Below are positions 26,000 through 33,901 of a stretch of 55,325 bases of DNA, in pieces; the stretch's first letter is position 1; every line of letters starts with the position of its first letter. The position numbers were made by a program, and so were the translations under genes. Below the pieces are notes generated by a model. It saw only the letters and a program-made list of their open reading frames with translations, had not been told where the DNA came from and searched no databases. Location: positions 1 through 55,325 of the forward strand of contig JAHEYU010000037.1 in NCBI GenBank assembly GCA_023251435.1, written 5' to 3'. The stretch comes from Bacteroidota bacterium (GTDB lineage Bacteria > Bacteroidota > Bacteroidia > Bacteroidales > Prolixibacteraceae).

Positions 26000-27085
26000 T
26001 TAAATTTCCGCTTCTTTCAGTCGTTCTGCATTTTCTTCCACCTGCAATTTGTCGATAATTTCGTCCAGATCGCCACCAACAACTGCCTGAAGGTTATAGA
26101 TGGTAAGGTTAATGCGGTGGTCGGTAATTCGTCCCTGCGGCCAGTTATAAGTACGGATTTTGGCAGAACGGTCGCCGGTTGAAACCATTGTTTTGCGTTT
26201 CGAAGCAATCACATCCAGGTATTTCTGGTGTTCCTGGTTGTAAATACGGGTACGCAACTCGATCATTGCTTTCGCAAGGTTCTTGATCTGCGATTTCTGA
26301 TCCTGACACGTAACTACGATTCCGGTTGGAATATGTGTTAGTCGAATAGCAGAATAAGTCGTGTTTACCGACTGTCCGCCGGGACCCGAAGAGCAGTAAG
26401 TATCTTTCCGGATATCACTGTCACGCAGGTCGATGTCGAATTCTTCGGCTTCAGGCAAAACGGCTACGGTAGCTGCCGAAGTATGCACACGCCCCTGAGT
26501 TTCAGTCTGTGGCACCCGCTGCACGCGGTGAACGCCCGATTCGTATTTCATGATTCCGTAAACGCCTTCTCCCGAAATGGTGGCCACAATTTCCTTGTAT
26601 CCTCCTGAAGTTCCTTCGCTGGTGTTGGTCACTTCCATTCTCCAGCCACGACGTTCGCAGAATTTGGTGTACATGCGGAACAAATCGCCCGCAAAAATGC
26701 TGGCTTCGTCGCCACCGGTACCTGCACGGATTTCGAGAATGGCATTTTTACCATCTTCAGGATCTGCGGGAATGAGCAACAATTTGATATTTTGTTCTTT
26801 TTCAGGAATCAGCGCCTCCGAAGCTTCAACTTCTTCGCGGGCCATTTCGCGGATTTCCTCATCGGTTTCTTCGTCGAGCATTTGTTTGCCCGATTCGATG
26901 TTGTCAATCGTTGCTTTGTAATCCTTGAACGCGTTGGTCAGCAACTCCAACCGCTTGTATTCCTGATTTAATTTTACGTAGCGTTTCATGTCGCTCATCA
27001 CCGACGGATCGGTAATTTGTGAGCCAACTTCTTCGAACCGATACCTGATCGACTCGTATTTTTCCATTAATGAATAGTCTGCCAT
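26000..27085 (-). CDS. prfA: Peptide chain release factor 1
   Basis: 361 residues, normal RF1 length. It recognises UAA and UAG stop codons and triggers peptide release on the ribosome. The catalytic loop [10 protein letters not shown] places GGQ at 236-238. The codon-recognition tripeptide position reads PQT (192-194, within [15 protein letters not shown]), where E. coli has [12 protein letters not shown] (about 120-128) is the conserved domain 2 motif. ATG 27085 is the family-typical start. It sits between purM and pyrF on the minus strand, an arrangement that looks like a small housekeeping operon. Confidence 0.97.
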   Translation of the reverse strand: MADYSLMEKYESIRYRFEEVGSQITDPSVMSDMKRYVKLNQEYKRLELLTNAFKDYKATIDNIESGKQMLDEETDEEIREMAREEVEASEALIPEKEQNIKLLLIPADPEDGKNAILEIRAGTGGDEASIFAGDLFRMYTKFCERRGWRMEVTNTSEGTSGGYKEIVATISGEGVYGIMKYESGVHRVQRVPQTETQGRVHTSAATVAVLPEAEEFDIDLRDSDIRKDTYCSSGPGGQSVNTTYSAIRLTHIPTGIVVTCQDQKSQIKNLAKAMIELRTRIYNQEHQKYLDVIASKRKTMVSTGDRSAKIRTYNWPQGRITDHRINLTIYNLQAVVGGDLDEIIDKLQVEENAERLKEAEI

Positions 27086-27090
27086 TTTTT

Positions 27091-27127
27091 GAATGATGAA
27101 TGATGAATTTTGAATGATGAATGAAGC
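27091..27127. repeat. Short ATGATGAAT-type tandem repeats between purM and prfA
   Basis: GAATGATGAAT is repeated with small variation across 37 bases just before the prfA start. No promoter is seen. The effect on expression is unknown. Confidence 0.5.
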
Positions 27128-27163
27128 ACGCAGGTGAAGTTTACCTGAAAAGATTGAGCGTAG

Positions 27164-28333
27164 CTAATATTCGAATTCTCCGAATTGAGACTTGATGGTA
27201 AGTTTTTTGCCTTCAACGGCTTCAACATGCCCAACGATGCGGGCCTCTATATTGTATTTTTCAGAAATAGCGATCACCTCGGCTGCAAATTCAGGAGCCA
27301 GGTAAACCTCGAAACGGTGACCCATATTGAAAACCTTGTACATTTCCGACCAGCTGGTTCCCGATTCTTCCTGAATCATTTTAAACAGCGGCGGAACATC
27401 GAACAGGTTGTCTTTGATCACATGCACGTTGTCGACAAAATGAAGCACCTTGGTTTGTGCGCCGCCCGAACAATGAATCATTCCATGAATATTCTTCCGG
27501 AGTTTTTCGAGCAAATCTTTCACCACCGGCGCATAGGTACGGGTGGGAGAGAGCACTAGTTTTCCGGCATCCACACCAACTCCGGCGATGGCTTCGGTTA
27601 GTTTTCTGTTTCCTGAATAAATGAGTTCAGCCGGAACTTCCGGATCGAAACTTTCGGGATATTTTTGAGCCAGGTAATTGGCAAACACGTCGTGACGGGC
27701 GGAAGTCAGGCCATTGCTTCCCATGCCGCCGTTGTATTCTTTTTCGTAGGAGGCTTGTCCGAATGAGGCCAGACCAACAATCACATCGCCAGCCTGAATG
27801 TTATCAGCCGAAATCACATCTTCGCGTTTCATGCGGCAAGTCACTGTGGAATCGACAATGATGGTGCGCACCACGTCGCCCACATCGGCAGTTTCGCCGC
27901 CGGTTGGGTAAATGTTGACGCCCATTTCACGCAGTTCGGCACAAAGTTCTTCGGTTCCGTTGATGATGGCTGCAATGACTTCGCCCGGAATCCGGTTTTT
28001 GTTGCGGCCAATGGTCGACGATAACAAAATGTTATCAGTTGCGCCAACGCAAAGCAAGTCGTCGAGATTCATGATAATGGCATCCTGCGCGATGCCTTTC
28101 CAAACTGAGATATCGCCGGTTTCTTTCCAGTACAGGTAAGCCAGCGACGATTTGGTGCCAGCGCCATCAGCATGCATAATGTTGCACCAAGCCGGATCGC
28201 CCCCCAAAATATCGGGGATGATCTTGCAAAAAGCCTTTGGATACAAGCCTTTGTCGATGTTCTTAATGGCATTGTGCACGTCTTCTTTCGAAGCCGAAAC
28301 ACCACGCGCCATATATCGGTTATCTGCTGACAT
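27164..28333 (-). CDS. purM: Phosphoribosylformylglycinamidine cyclo-ligase (AIR synthetase)
   Basis: 389 residues starting MSADNRYMARGVSASKEDVH. ATP-dependent ring closure of FGAM to AIR in purine synthesis. Recognisable parts: MHADGAGTKSSLAYLYW (substrate/ATP loop), AIIMNLDDLLCVGATD, PTGGETADVGD, VGLASFG, and a C-terminal PurM-type domain with HCSGGAQTKVLHF. This matches the longer form common in Bacteroidota rather than the roughly 345-residue E. coli enzyme. It is the first gene of the purM-prfA-pyrF unit. A TAACTTTG -7 box lies 34 bases before the ATG. Confidence 0.94.
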   Translation of the reverse strand: MSADNRYMARGVSASKEDVHNAIKNIDKGLYPKAFCKIIPDILGGDPAWCNIMHADGAGTKSSLAYLYWKETGDISVWKGIAQDAIIMNLDDLLCVGATDNILLSSTIGRNKNRIPGEVIAAIINGTEELCAELREMGVNIYPTGGETADVGDVVRTIIVDSTVTCRMKREDVISADNIQAGDVIVGLASFGQASYEKEYNGGMGSNGLTSARHDVFANYLAQKYPESFDPEVPAELIYSGNRKLTEAIAGVGVDAGKLVLSPTRTYAPVVKDLLEKLRKNIHGMIHCSGGAQTKVLHFVDNVHVIKDNLFDVPPLFKMIQEESGTSWSEMYKVFNMGHRFEVYLAPEFAAEVIAISEKYNIEARIVGHVEAVEGKKLTIKSQFGEFEY

Positions 28334-28366
28334 ACAATCTGAATTACCTTATCCGTTAAAGAGCGG

Positions 28367-28374
28367 CAAAGTTA
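28367..28374 (-). promoter_or_regulatory. Probable -7 element of purM
   Basis: On the minus strand TAACTTTG fits TAnnTTTG. No TTTG is present at the right spacing. No purine riboswitch or PUR-box was recognised. Confidence 0.5.
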
Positions 28375-28411
28375 ATATTTTTGAGGAAATAATTTGGAGG
28401 GGAGTTTATAG

Positions 28412-28660
28412 CTATATTTTCTTGATTTTCGTCGGTTTCTGCCTGCAATCAAAGACAGATGCAATGGTGATCAGATTTTCCTTTTTCCATGTTTTCACCT
28501 TTTCCTTAAGTTCCTGATGAGAGATAACCCGACCGTTATCGCTATCTCGTTTTGTCTGATCAATCATGTCATGGAATTCGTTCAATGACAACGGTTTTAA
28601 ATCCCTTTCGTGAGCGGTTTGCTTCTCTTGACTGATCAAAGATTCAAGTTTAGTGATCAA
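28412..28660 (-). pseudogene. Toxin-antitoxin remnant: antitoxin fused to the toxin's C-terminal tail
   Basis: 82 residues. Residues 22-60 (SLNEFHDMIDQTKRDSDNGR, then VISHQELKEKVKTW) look like small Bacteroidota antitoxins that precede RelE/ParE toxins and normally end near this tryptophan. The last 22 residues (ENLITIASVFDCRQKPTKI plus three) instead resemble the C-terminal tail of such a toxin (VFD-RQ-P-K). The toxin's body is missing, so an in-frame deletion fusing the two genes is the simplest reading. It stands alone just upstream of purM. It could instead be an intact orphan antitoxin with an unusual tail. Confidence 0.5.
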
Positions 28661-28766
28661 GGTTTCAACTTTTCGATATATCTAGATGAGCCGCATGCAA
28701 GATGCAAGAACCAAAATATTGATTGACTTGCACCTTGCAATTAAGTTTTTAGGTTGAATTCAGAAG

Positions 28767-30875
28767 TTATTCTGCGGCTAACATGACTTTGTAGGTTTTG
28801 ACCATACCGTTGTAATCACATTTTACAACAGCTGTTCCTGTTTTCGATTCTGCCTGCGTGATTACCACTTTTACAGTTGGGTCGCTTGCAGAGGCTGAAA
28901 CGGTTGGTGTTCCGGTTGTGCTGGTTGGCACTTTGTAGGTCGTTTCATAAATGTCGTAACCTACAATGCCGTTGGCGTTTGTGGAACGAACAGGAGTGGC
29001 CGGAACTGCTATCGCTTCTCCATTAACGGTAATACTAACTGTTGGGGCAATCGGACGAACGATTTTCTTTTTTTTCGAGCTGAATCCAAGCCCGATTAAA
29101 TCGAAAAGTCCTTCGGTTTCACCACCTTCAGCCACAAGGAAAATAGCGTGTTTTTTGTCCAGCTTATCAACAATCGCTGCAACGTCGATTGTGAATTTTG
29201 TGGTTTCCTGTGCAGCATTTGCGTGTACTTCGATTACGCCGATTTTTTTGCCTTTCCATGTAGCATTATCATAAGGCCCGTCTAACCAAACGTTCACCTT
29301 AAATCCCTCTTTTGTTTTTGGCGTAAGGAATAGGTTAAAGGCAGTTTTGTTTTTAGGTTTAACACCTTCGAAAGCCTTCAATCCTTTTACGTTTTTGTCA
29401 AGACCTCCAAAGCCAAAATACTTATAACCTATGATGTTGCCGTTTTTCACATTGGTAACAGGCATGTTGTTATCCCAAATATCCCACGAATCCTGCTGGC
29501 TGTTGAGGTTGGAAAGAAAGCATGCATAGCCTGCTGAATAATATTGATAGGGATCGAGGCCGTATATGTGGAAGCCTTCCGAAGTCACTTCGGCTCCGGT
29601 ATATTCTTTACCCTGGCTATCTTTTGCTGTCCAGATATTGTCTGCTGAATACGGATCGTATCCTCTGATTACAACTTTTCCCCCATCAGCCACCGATTTC
29701 TCATCCCATTTAATAGTAACCGGTGCTACCACCGCCTGACGCGCATTTCCGAAACCCCTTGGCGCCCGGTGATAGAAAACATACCACTGGTCGTTGATCT
29801 GCTGAATGCTACCGTGGGTATTGTGTCCCGAATAACCGGTCTGAAGTGCAGTTCCGTCCTGATTTAGCACTGGTCCGCGTGAATCGACAAGAACGCCGCC
29901 GCTTTTCCAGGGACCCAGCGGAGAGTCGCCATAAGCGTAACGCAATGCAGAGTTGGTACTTCCCAGCCCATATTCAGGACCGGAATATCCGCTGTAAGCC
30001 CAAACATATTTATTGCCCACTTTGCGAATGGATGCGGCTTCAAAAAAGTTAAAAGTTCCAAGATCTTCGCCCGGATAGACAGCAGGATAGGTTGTGCCTT
30101 GCGGATCTCTGACAACACCGTATCTGGAACTGGCTGGAATAAAATAGCCAATTGCTTCAGTTCCCGGCCTTAGCGAATACATGGTGTTCTGATCCAACTG
30201 ACCAGCTGAAGACCTTTGAAATCCCCAGAATCCATAAGCTCTGAATCCAACCGCATAATCAGGATCTTTCGGATCTGTTATATTATCAACATATACTGAA
30301 GGGTCAAATCCCATGATACTTCCGGGTACAGTTTTCGTTCCGTCTTCAGTCATGTTGATGGGAGTGAAGGGGCCGTCAGGACGGCTTCCTTTGGCCACCA
30401 TCGCTTCTCTGTTACGGCCACGACTGTGCGGGTACAGATAATATATTTTTTTGCCGTCTTTTCCTTTCACCTCAACAAGGTCGGGAGCGTACATCACATC
30501 CCATTGTCCTTCTATCGGGTAAGTAAAAATGGGGCCTTCATCGCGCCAGCTGGTCAAATCCTCCACAGGTGCCGACCAAGCCCTGATATCCGGTCCGCAA
30601 TAACTGTTAGCTCTGACATCGTGCGATCCGATGATATAGGCGCGGTATTTTCCGGGGTTGTCGGGATCTTCAAAAACACGTGGCTCACCATCTGGCAAAT
30701 GCTCCCATAACGGCAGATAAGGATTACCTGCCAAGCGATGGGTAAATTTGGTAAACGACGTTGTGTTTTTCGACTGATTGGGTTGCCCTGCTGAGTCTTT
30801 TACAGAAAACAGAAACATAGCCGCAGCCAGTAAAAATACATGCGGCCTTTTCAAAACAAATTGAACTTTCTTCAT
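28767..30875 (-). CDS. Exported glycoside hydrolase, family 43-like
   Basis: 702 residues with a Sec signal (about 1-30, ending SAG). The catalytic five-blade propeller spans about 50-400. Candidate catalytic residues are D70 (PRVFEDPDNP), D191 (MGFDPSVYVD) and E279 (FNFFEAASIRK), with APDLVEV near 131 and NTHGSIQQINDQWYVFYH typical of GH43 enzymes. Residues about 420-610 form a carbohydrate-binding-like beta region, and 620-702 an Ig-like C-terminal domain. GH43 enzymes cut arabinose- or xylose-containing glycans (some act on galactans); the substrate here is unknown. No type IX sorting tail is obvious. It is monocistronic, with a TATGTTTG box about 120 bases upstream. Confidence 0.82.
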   Translation of the reverse strand: MKKVQFVLKRPHVFLLAAAMFLFSVKDSAGQPNQSKNTTSFTKFTHRLAGNPYLPLWEHLPDGEPRVFEDPDNPGKYRAYIIGSHDVRANSYCGPDIRAWSAPVEDLTSWRDEGPIFTYPIEGQWDVMYAPDLVEVKGKDGKKIYYLYPHSRGRNREAMVAKGSRPDGPFTPINMTEDGTKTVPGSIMGFDPSVYVDNITDPKDPDYAVGFRAYGFWGFQRSSAGQLDQNTMYSLRPGTEAIGYFIPASSRYGVVRDPQGTTYPAVYPGEDLGTFNFFEAASIRKVGNKYVWAYSGYSGPEYGLGSTNSALRYAYGDSPLGPWKSGGVLVDSRGPVLNQDGTALQTGYSGHNTHGSIQQINDQWYVFYHRAPRGFGNARQAVVAPVTIKWDEKSVADGGKVVIRGYDPYSADNIWTAKDSQGKEYTGAEVTSEGFHIYGLDPYQYYSAGYACFLSNLNSQQDSWDIWDNNMPVTNVKNGNIIGYKYFGFGGLDKNVKGLKAFEGVKPKNKTAFNLFLTPKTKEGFKVNVWLDGPYDNATWKGKKIGVIEVHANAAQETTKFTIDVAAIVDKLDKKHAIFLVAEGGETEGLFDLIGLGFSSKKKKIVRPIAPTVSITVNGEAIAVPATPVRSTNANGIVGYDIYETTYKVPTSTTGTPTVSASASDPTVKVVITQAESKTGTAVVKCDYNGMVKTYKVMLAAE

Positions 30876-30936
30876 TATTGATCTTTTTTTATTGCACTTC
30901 TGACTGAAAATATTCTTAAGAAACGGGATGCCTTTT

Positions 30937-30951
30937 CCCGGTTCAACCGGG
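30937..30951. other. Hairpin in the GH43 leader region
   Basis: CCCGGTT / AACCGGG forms a stem; on the plus strand it is followed by TGTTTTTATTTG, and on the minus strand it lies in the leader before GH43. It could be a leader structure or a remnant terminator; direction undecided. Confidence 0.35.
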
Positions 30952-30991
30952 TGTTTTTATTTGTTTTTGATTGAAAAATGTACAACAAACA

Positions 30992-30999
30992 CAAACATA
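30992..30999 (-). promoter_or_regulatory. Probable -7 element of the GH43 gene
   Basis: On the minus strand TATGTTTG fits TAnnTTTG, giving a leader of roughly 110 bases. The -33 box is weak. Confidence 0.4.
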
Positions 31000-31062
31000 G
31001 AAAAAAAATGATTTGGGCAGTTAGTATTTAAACTAATCGTGAATTAATAATTCAGCAAAGAA

Positions 31063-31638
31063 TTAGTTCAGCTTTGCCGATCTTCTTTTCATTCTTTTAG
31101 GACCATACCACAACCAAAATCCGGTGATGGTAAAAGCCAGTAATGCCAGTCCTGAAACAGAAGAATAGACCAGTTTTGCTTGTCCGTTGGAGGTTTTAAA
31201 GTAATAATCGAGTATGGAGCCATCGTGAATTTCCTCAATAAAATCGGAATGCCGTTGTTCTAGATGCAAGAGTTTGCCGGTTGCACCATCAATCTGAATT
31301 TCCCAGAATTGATCAACGAAAACAAACTTTACCATTCCCTTATCTTTTCGGATGTCGATACGTTCGAGTTCCGGGGATAAGTCGGATGAAACAGAGTCGT
31401 GTAGAATTTGGCAGGCATTTTTGTGGAGACTGTCGATGGGTAGCCATGTATGTAATTCGGTGGAAGTTCCCTGATGCGATTTGGGTAAAATAAGCCCGCC
31501 ACTGTGCTTTTTCCATCCCAACAGAATTCCGGTTACCGAGATAAATAAGAAAATGACGAATAATAGTGCTCCGGTTGTCCGGTGTGTTTTCCTGAAAATC
31601 CGAATTATCCGTGCCTGTTTTTTCCTTTTTTCTGTCAT
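31063..31638 (-). CDS. PepSY-associated membrane protein
   Basis: 191 residues. A basic N-terminus and a first helix (TTGALLFVIFLFISVTGILLGW) are followed by a periplasmic PepSY-like region (about 60-150: IDIRKDKGMVKFVFVDQFWE, IDGATGKLLHLEQRHSDF) and a second helix (LVYSSVSGLALLAFTITGFWLWYG) ending in a basic tail. Proteins of this form are found with iron uptake or reductase systems in Bacteroidota, but none is adjacent here. It lies 98 bases after the PorE-like gene start side (upstream neighbour is on the right), with no clear operon link to GH43. Confidence 0.75.
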   Translation of the reverse strand: MTEKRKKQARIIRIFRKTHRTTGALLFVIFLFISVTGILLGWKKHSGGLILPKSHQGTSTELHTWLPIDSLHKNACQILHDSVSSDLSPELERIDIRKDKGMVKFVFVDQFWEIQIDGATGKLLHLEQRHSDFIEEIHDGSILDYYFKTSNGQAKLVYSSVSGLALLAFTITGFWLWYGPKRMKRRSAKLN

Positions 31639-31736
31639 CTGGTTTTAGCGCTGTCCTGTGTATTCAATGGACATACCCCAATTATTGGGCAGGTCATTTG
31701 AAGGTTTGAAATGAGCATGGTTAAAATTCGATGCAT

Positions 31737-33716
31737 TTATTCGTGGAAATCGTTACTCAACACCCTGAATTCGGTTCGCCGGTTCAGACCTTTGGCGATT
31801 TCCTGCTGTTCTAGTGTCAGTTTCATGATAAACTCTTCGGTCAGTTCGTCGTTACGTTTCAGGAATTCGTATTGTTTAGCCAGTTCGCGGGTAATTTTCT
31901 TGGGCCATGTTTCGCCGTATCCTTTGGCAACCAGTCGTCCGGCCGTAATGTTTTTCGAAATCAGGTAATCGACCACCGACTGGGCTCGTTTCTGCGAAAG
32001 TTCGGAGTTAAATTGGTCGCTGCCAATGTGGTCGGTGTGAGCCATCAGTTCAATTTTGATCGTCGGATTGAGCACTAGTAACTGAATCAGCGTATCGAGG
32101 GCCAATTTCGATTCTTCGGTGATTTCGTAACTACCAAAGGCATAATTAATGTTGTTGACTTTAATCGGTTCGTCGGTTGGCGAGAGCTTGAACTGAAACC
32201 TGAATTCCTTGCTGTCTTCCAATCCCACGGTTGAAGTTCTTACTTTGTCGTTCAGGAATCCATCTCTGAAGGCAGCAAAAACATATTCGGTTTCTGGTTT
32301 TAATTTATACTGAAAACGTCCGCCGTCGGCTCTCATTTTCAGGTTAGTTCCGTCGGTTCCAATAATACGGATCAATGCACCGTCGATGCGCTGGTTGGTT
32401 TCTTTGTTGAAAACTTCGCCGGAGGCATTGAAAATTTTCGGTGGCAGGTAGAACGAATAAATATCGTCGCTTCGCGAACCTTTGCGGTTTGACGAAAATA
32501 AACCTTTTTCAACTTCTCCGGAGATAAAGGTCATTGCAAAATCGTCGCCTGGCGAGTTTACCGGAGTTTTCATATTCTGAATGCTCCATTTGCCTTTTTC
32601 ATCTTCGACGGCTTTGAAAATATCGAGGCCTCCAATTCCGGGGTGATAGTTCGACGAAAAATATAATTCACCGTTTTCGTGGATAAAAGGAAACATTTCG
32701 TCGCCGGGAGTATTAATTTCAGGACCAAGATTTTCGGGTTTGTCGAAAATGCCACCGCCTTTGTCTTTTGCTACCCAAATATCTTTTCCGCCAAAACCAC
32801 CTATGCGGTCGGAGACAAAATACAGCAGAGTTCCATCAGAGCTTAACGAGGGATGAGCTGCAATAATGCTGTCGCCCACCAATTCTATAAGGGTTGGCTC
32901 CGACCAGTCGCCTCTCGACTGATTGGCGGCATACAATTCGGTTCCCATGTCTTTCGTTTTATCGAACCGCGCACGTGTAAAAATCATTTGATCGCCCCTT
33001 GCCGAAAGAGTTGCAGCACCCTCGTCGCTCGCGGTATTGATGAGCTCGTTTTCTTCGAGCAGTGTGGGTTTTTCCCATTTTTGCTTTTGGATTTCGAATT
33101 TGCTGGTTAACAAATCGGCATATCGTGTTCCGGTAATGCTGCTTTTTCTTTTGCCGGTTACCAAATCCCTGTTCGAAGTAAAAATTACTTCGTTGTCGCG
33201 TCCACCCACGAAAACCGGTGAGTAATCGCTGTCTTTTGAGTTGAGTTCGCGCACTGCATTTACGATATATCTTCCTGGTTTATCGAGCCATTCCTGTGCA
33301 AATTTGCAGGCTCCCATGCTGTTTGTGGCCCACAGGTCGTCGGGTTTAACTCCCAGATAAGTTTGATACCAGGTAATTGCTTCATCGTATTTTTGTGTAG
33401 CTTTTAAACAATCGGCATAATGCAACATGCACAAAGGATCGGCATAATTTCGTCGGATAGCATTTTTATACCAAACAACAGCCTTGGCAAATTCGCTCAG
33501 TCTGAAGTATGATTCAGCAATTCTGAAAGCTATTTCTGATTTTTCCTCTCCCAGTTTAGGGCTTCGGTAAGCTTTTCTGTATTTTTCTATTGCATTGTAA
33601 TGTTCACCAATCTCAAATGCGACCTTACCGGAGTTTATATGTCGGCTGGCTGAGCACGAGCCAAGCAGAACGATAACCAGCATCAGGATTATTTTTGGGA
33701 AAACCGGGTTCTTCAT
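31737..33716 (-). CDS. porE: PorE-like type IX secretion lipoprotein (TPR, propeller, CRD, OmpA)
   Basis: 659 residues. The lipoprotein signal ends at Cys21 (LLGSCS). Order of parts: TPR repeats (about 30-135), a WD40/PD40-like propeller (about 150-430; IFTSNRD, MIFTRARFD, LYFVSDRIGGFGGKDIWVA, LYFSSNYHPGIGGLDIFKA, GLFSSNRKGSRSDDIYSF), a carboxypeptidase-regulatory-like domain (about 433-510), and a C-terminal OmpA peptidoglycan-binding domain (about 530-659; LMAHTDHIGSDQFNSELSQ, RLVAKGYGE). This is the four-domain plan and size of PorE, which anchors the type IX secretion machine to peptidoglycan. Other Por genes are not nearby. Similar OmpA-propeller lipoproteins of other function are the alternative. 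Confidence 0.75.
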   Translation of the reverse strand: MKNPVFPKIILMLVIVLLGSCSASRHINSGKVAFEIGEHYNAIEKYRKAYRSPKLGEEKSEIAFRIAESYFRLSEFAKAVVWYKNAIRRNYADPLCMLHYADCLKATQKYDEAITWYQTYLGVKPDDLWATNSMGACKFAQEWLDKPGRYIVNAVRELNSKDSDYSPVFVGGRDNEVIFTSNRDLVTGKRKSSITGTRYADLLTSKFEIQKQKWEKPTLLEENELINTASDEGAATLSARGDQMIFTRARFDKTKDMGTELYAANQSRGDWSEPTLIELVGDSIIAAHPSLSSDGTLLYFVSDRIGGFGGKDIWVAKDKGGGIFDKPENLGPEINTPGDEMFPFIHENGELYFSSNYHPGIGGLDIFKAVEDEKGKWSIQNMKTPVNSPGDDFAMTFISGEVEKGLFSSNRKGSRSDDIYSFYLPPKIFNASGEVFNKETNQRIDGALIRIIGTDGTNLKMRADGGRFQYKLKPETEYVFAAFRDGFLNDKVRTSTVGLEDSKEFRFQFKLSPTDEPIKVNNINYAFGSYEITEESKLALDTLIQLLVLNPTIKIELMAHTDHIGSDQFNSELSQKRAQSVVDYLISKNITAGRLVAKGYGETWPKKITRELAKQYEFLKRNDELTEEFIMKLTLEQQEIAKGLNRRTEFRVLSNDFHE

Positions 33717-33852
33717 TTTAAAATATGACGTTTCGGGGTAAAAGTAACCAATTTAAATACATTCTGAAAAACGGAAAAGGTTTATTTAAAGTATTGACGA
33801 GTCGATAAATTGTGGGTTTTCTTTTTAGGTGTTACATTTCCTGAAATGAAAA

Positions 33853-33879
33853 AAGGCCTCCGTATGATACGGAAGCCTT
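33853..33879 (-). terminator. Terminator of glutamine synthetase III
   Basis: AAGGC-TCCGTAT pairs with ATACGGA-GCCTT; on the minus strand it is followed by TTTTTTCATTTC. It starts 23 bases after the stop codon. Confidence 0.8.
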
Positions 33880-33901
33880 GGTATTTGTTATGTGCTGAAG
33901 T

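Noticed and set aside
26000-27085. prfB-like frameshift site
   Set aside because: The gene is RF1 (codon-recognition tripeptide position PQT), its frame is continuous and no frameshift signal is needed.
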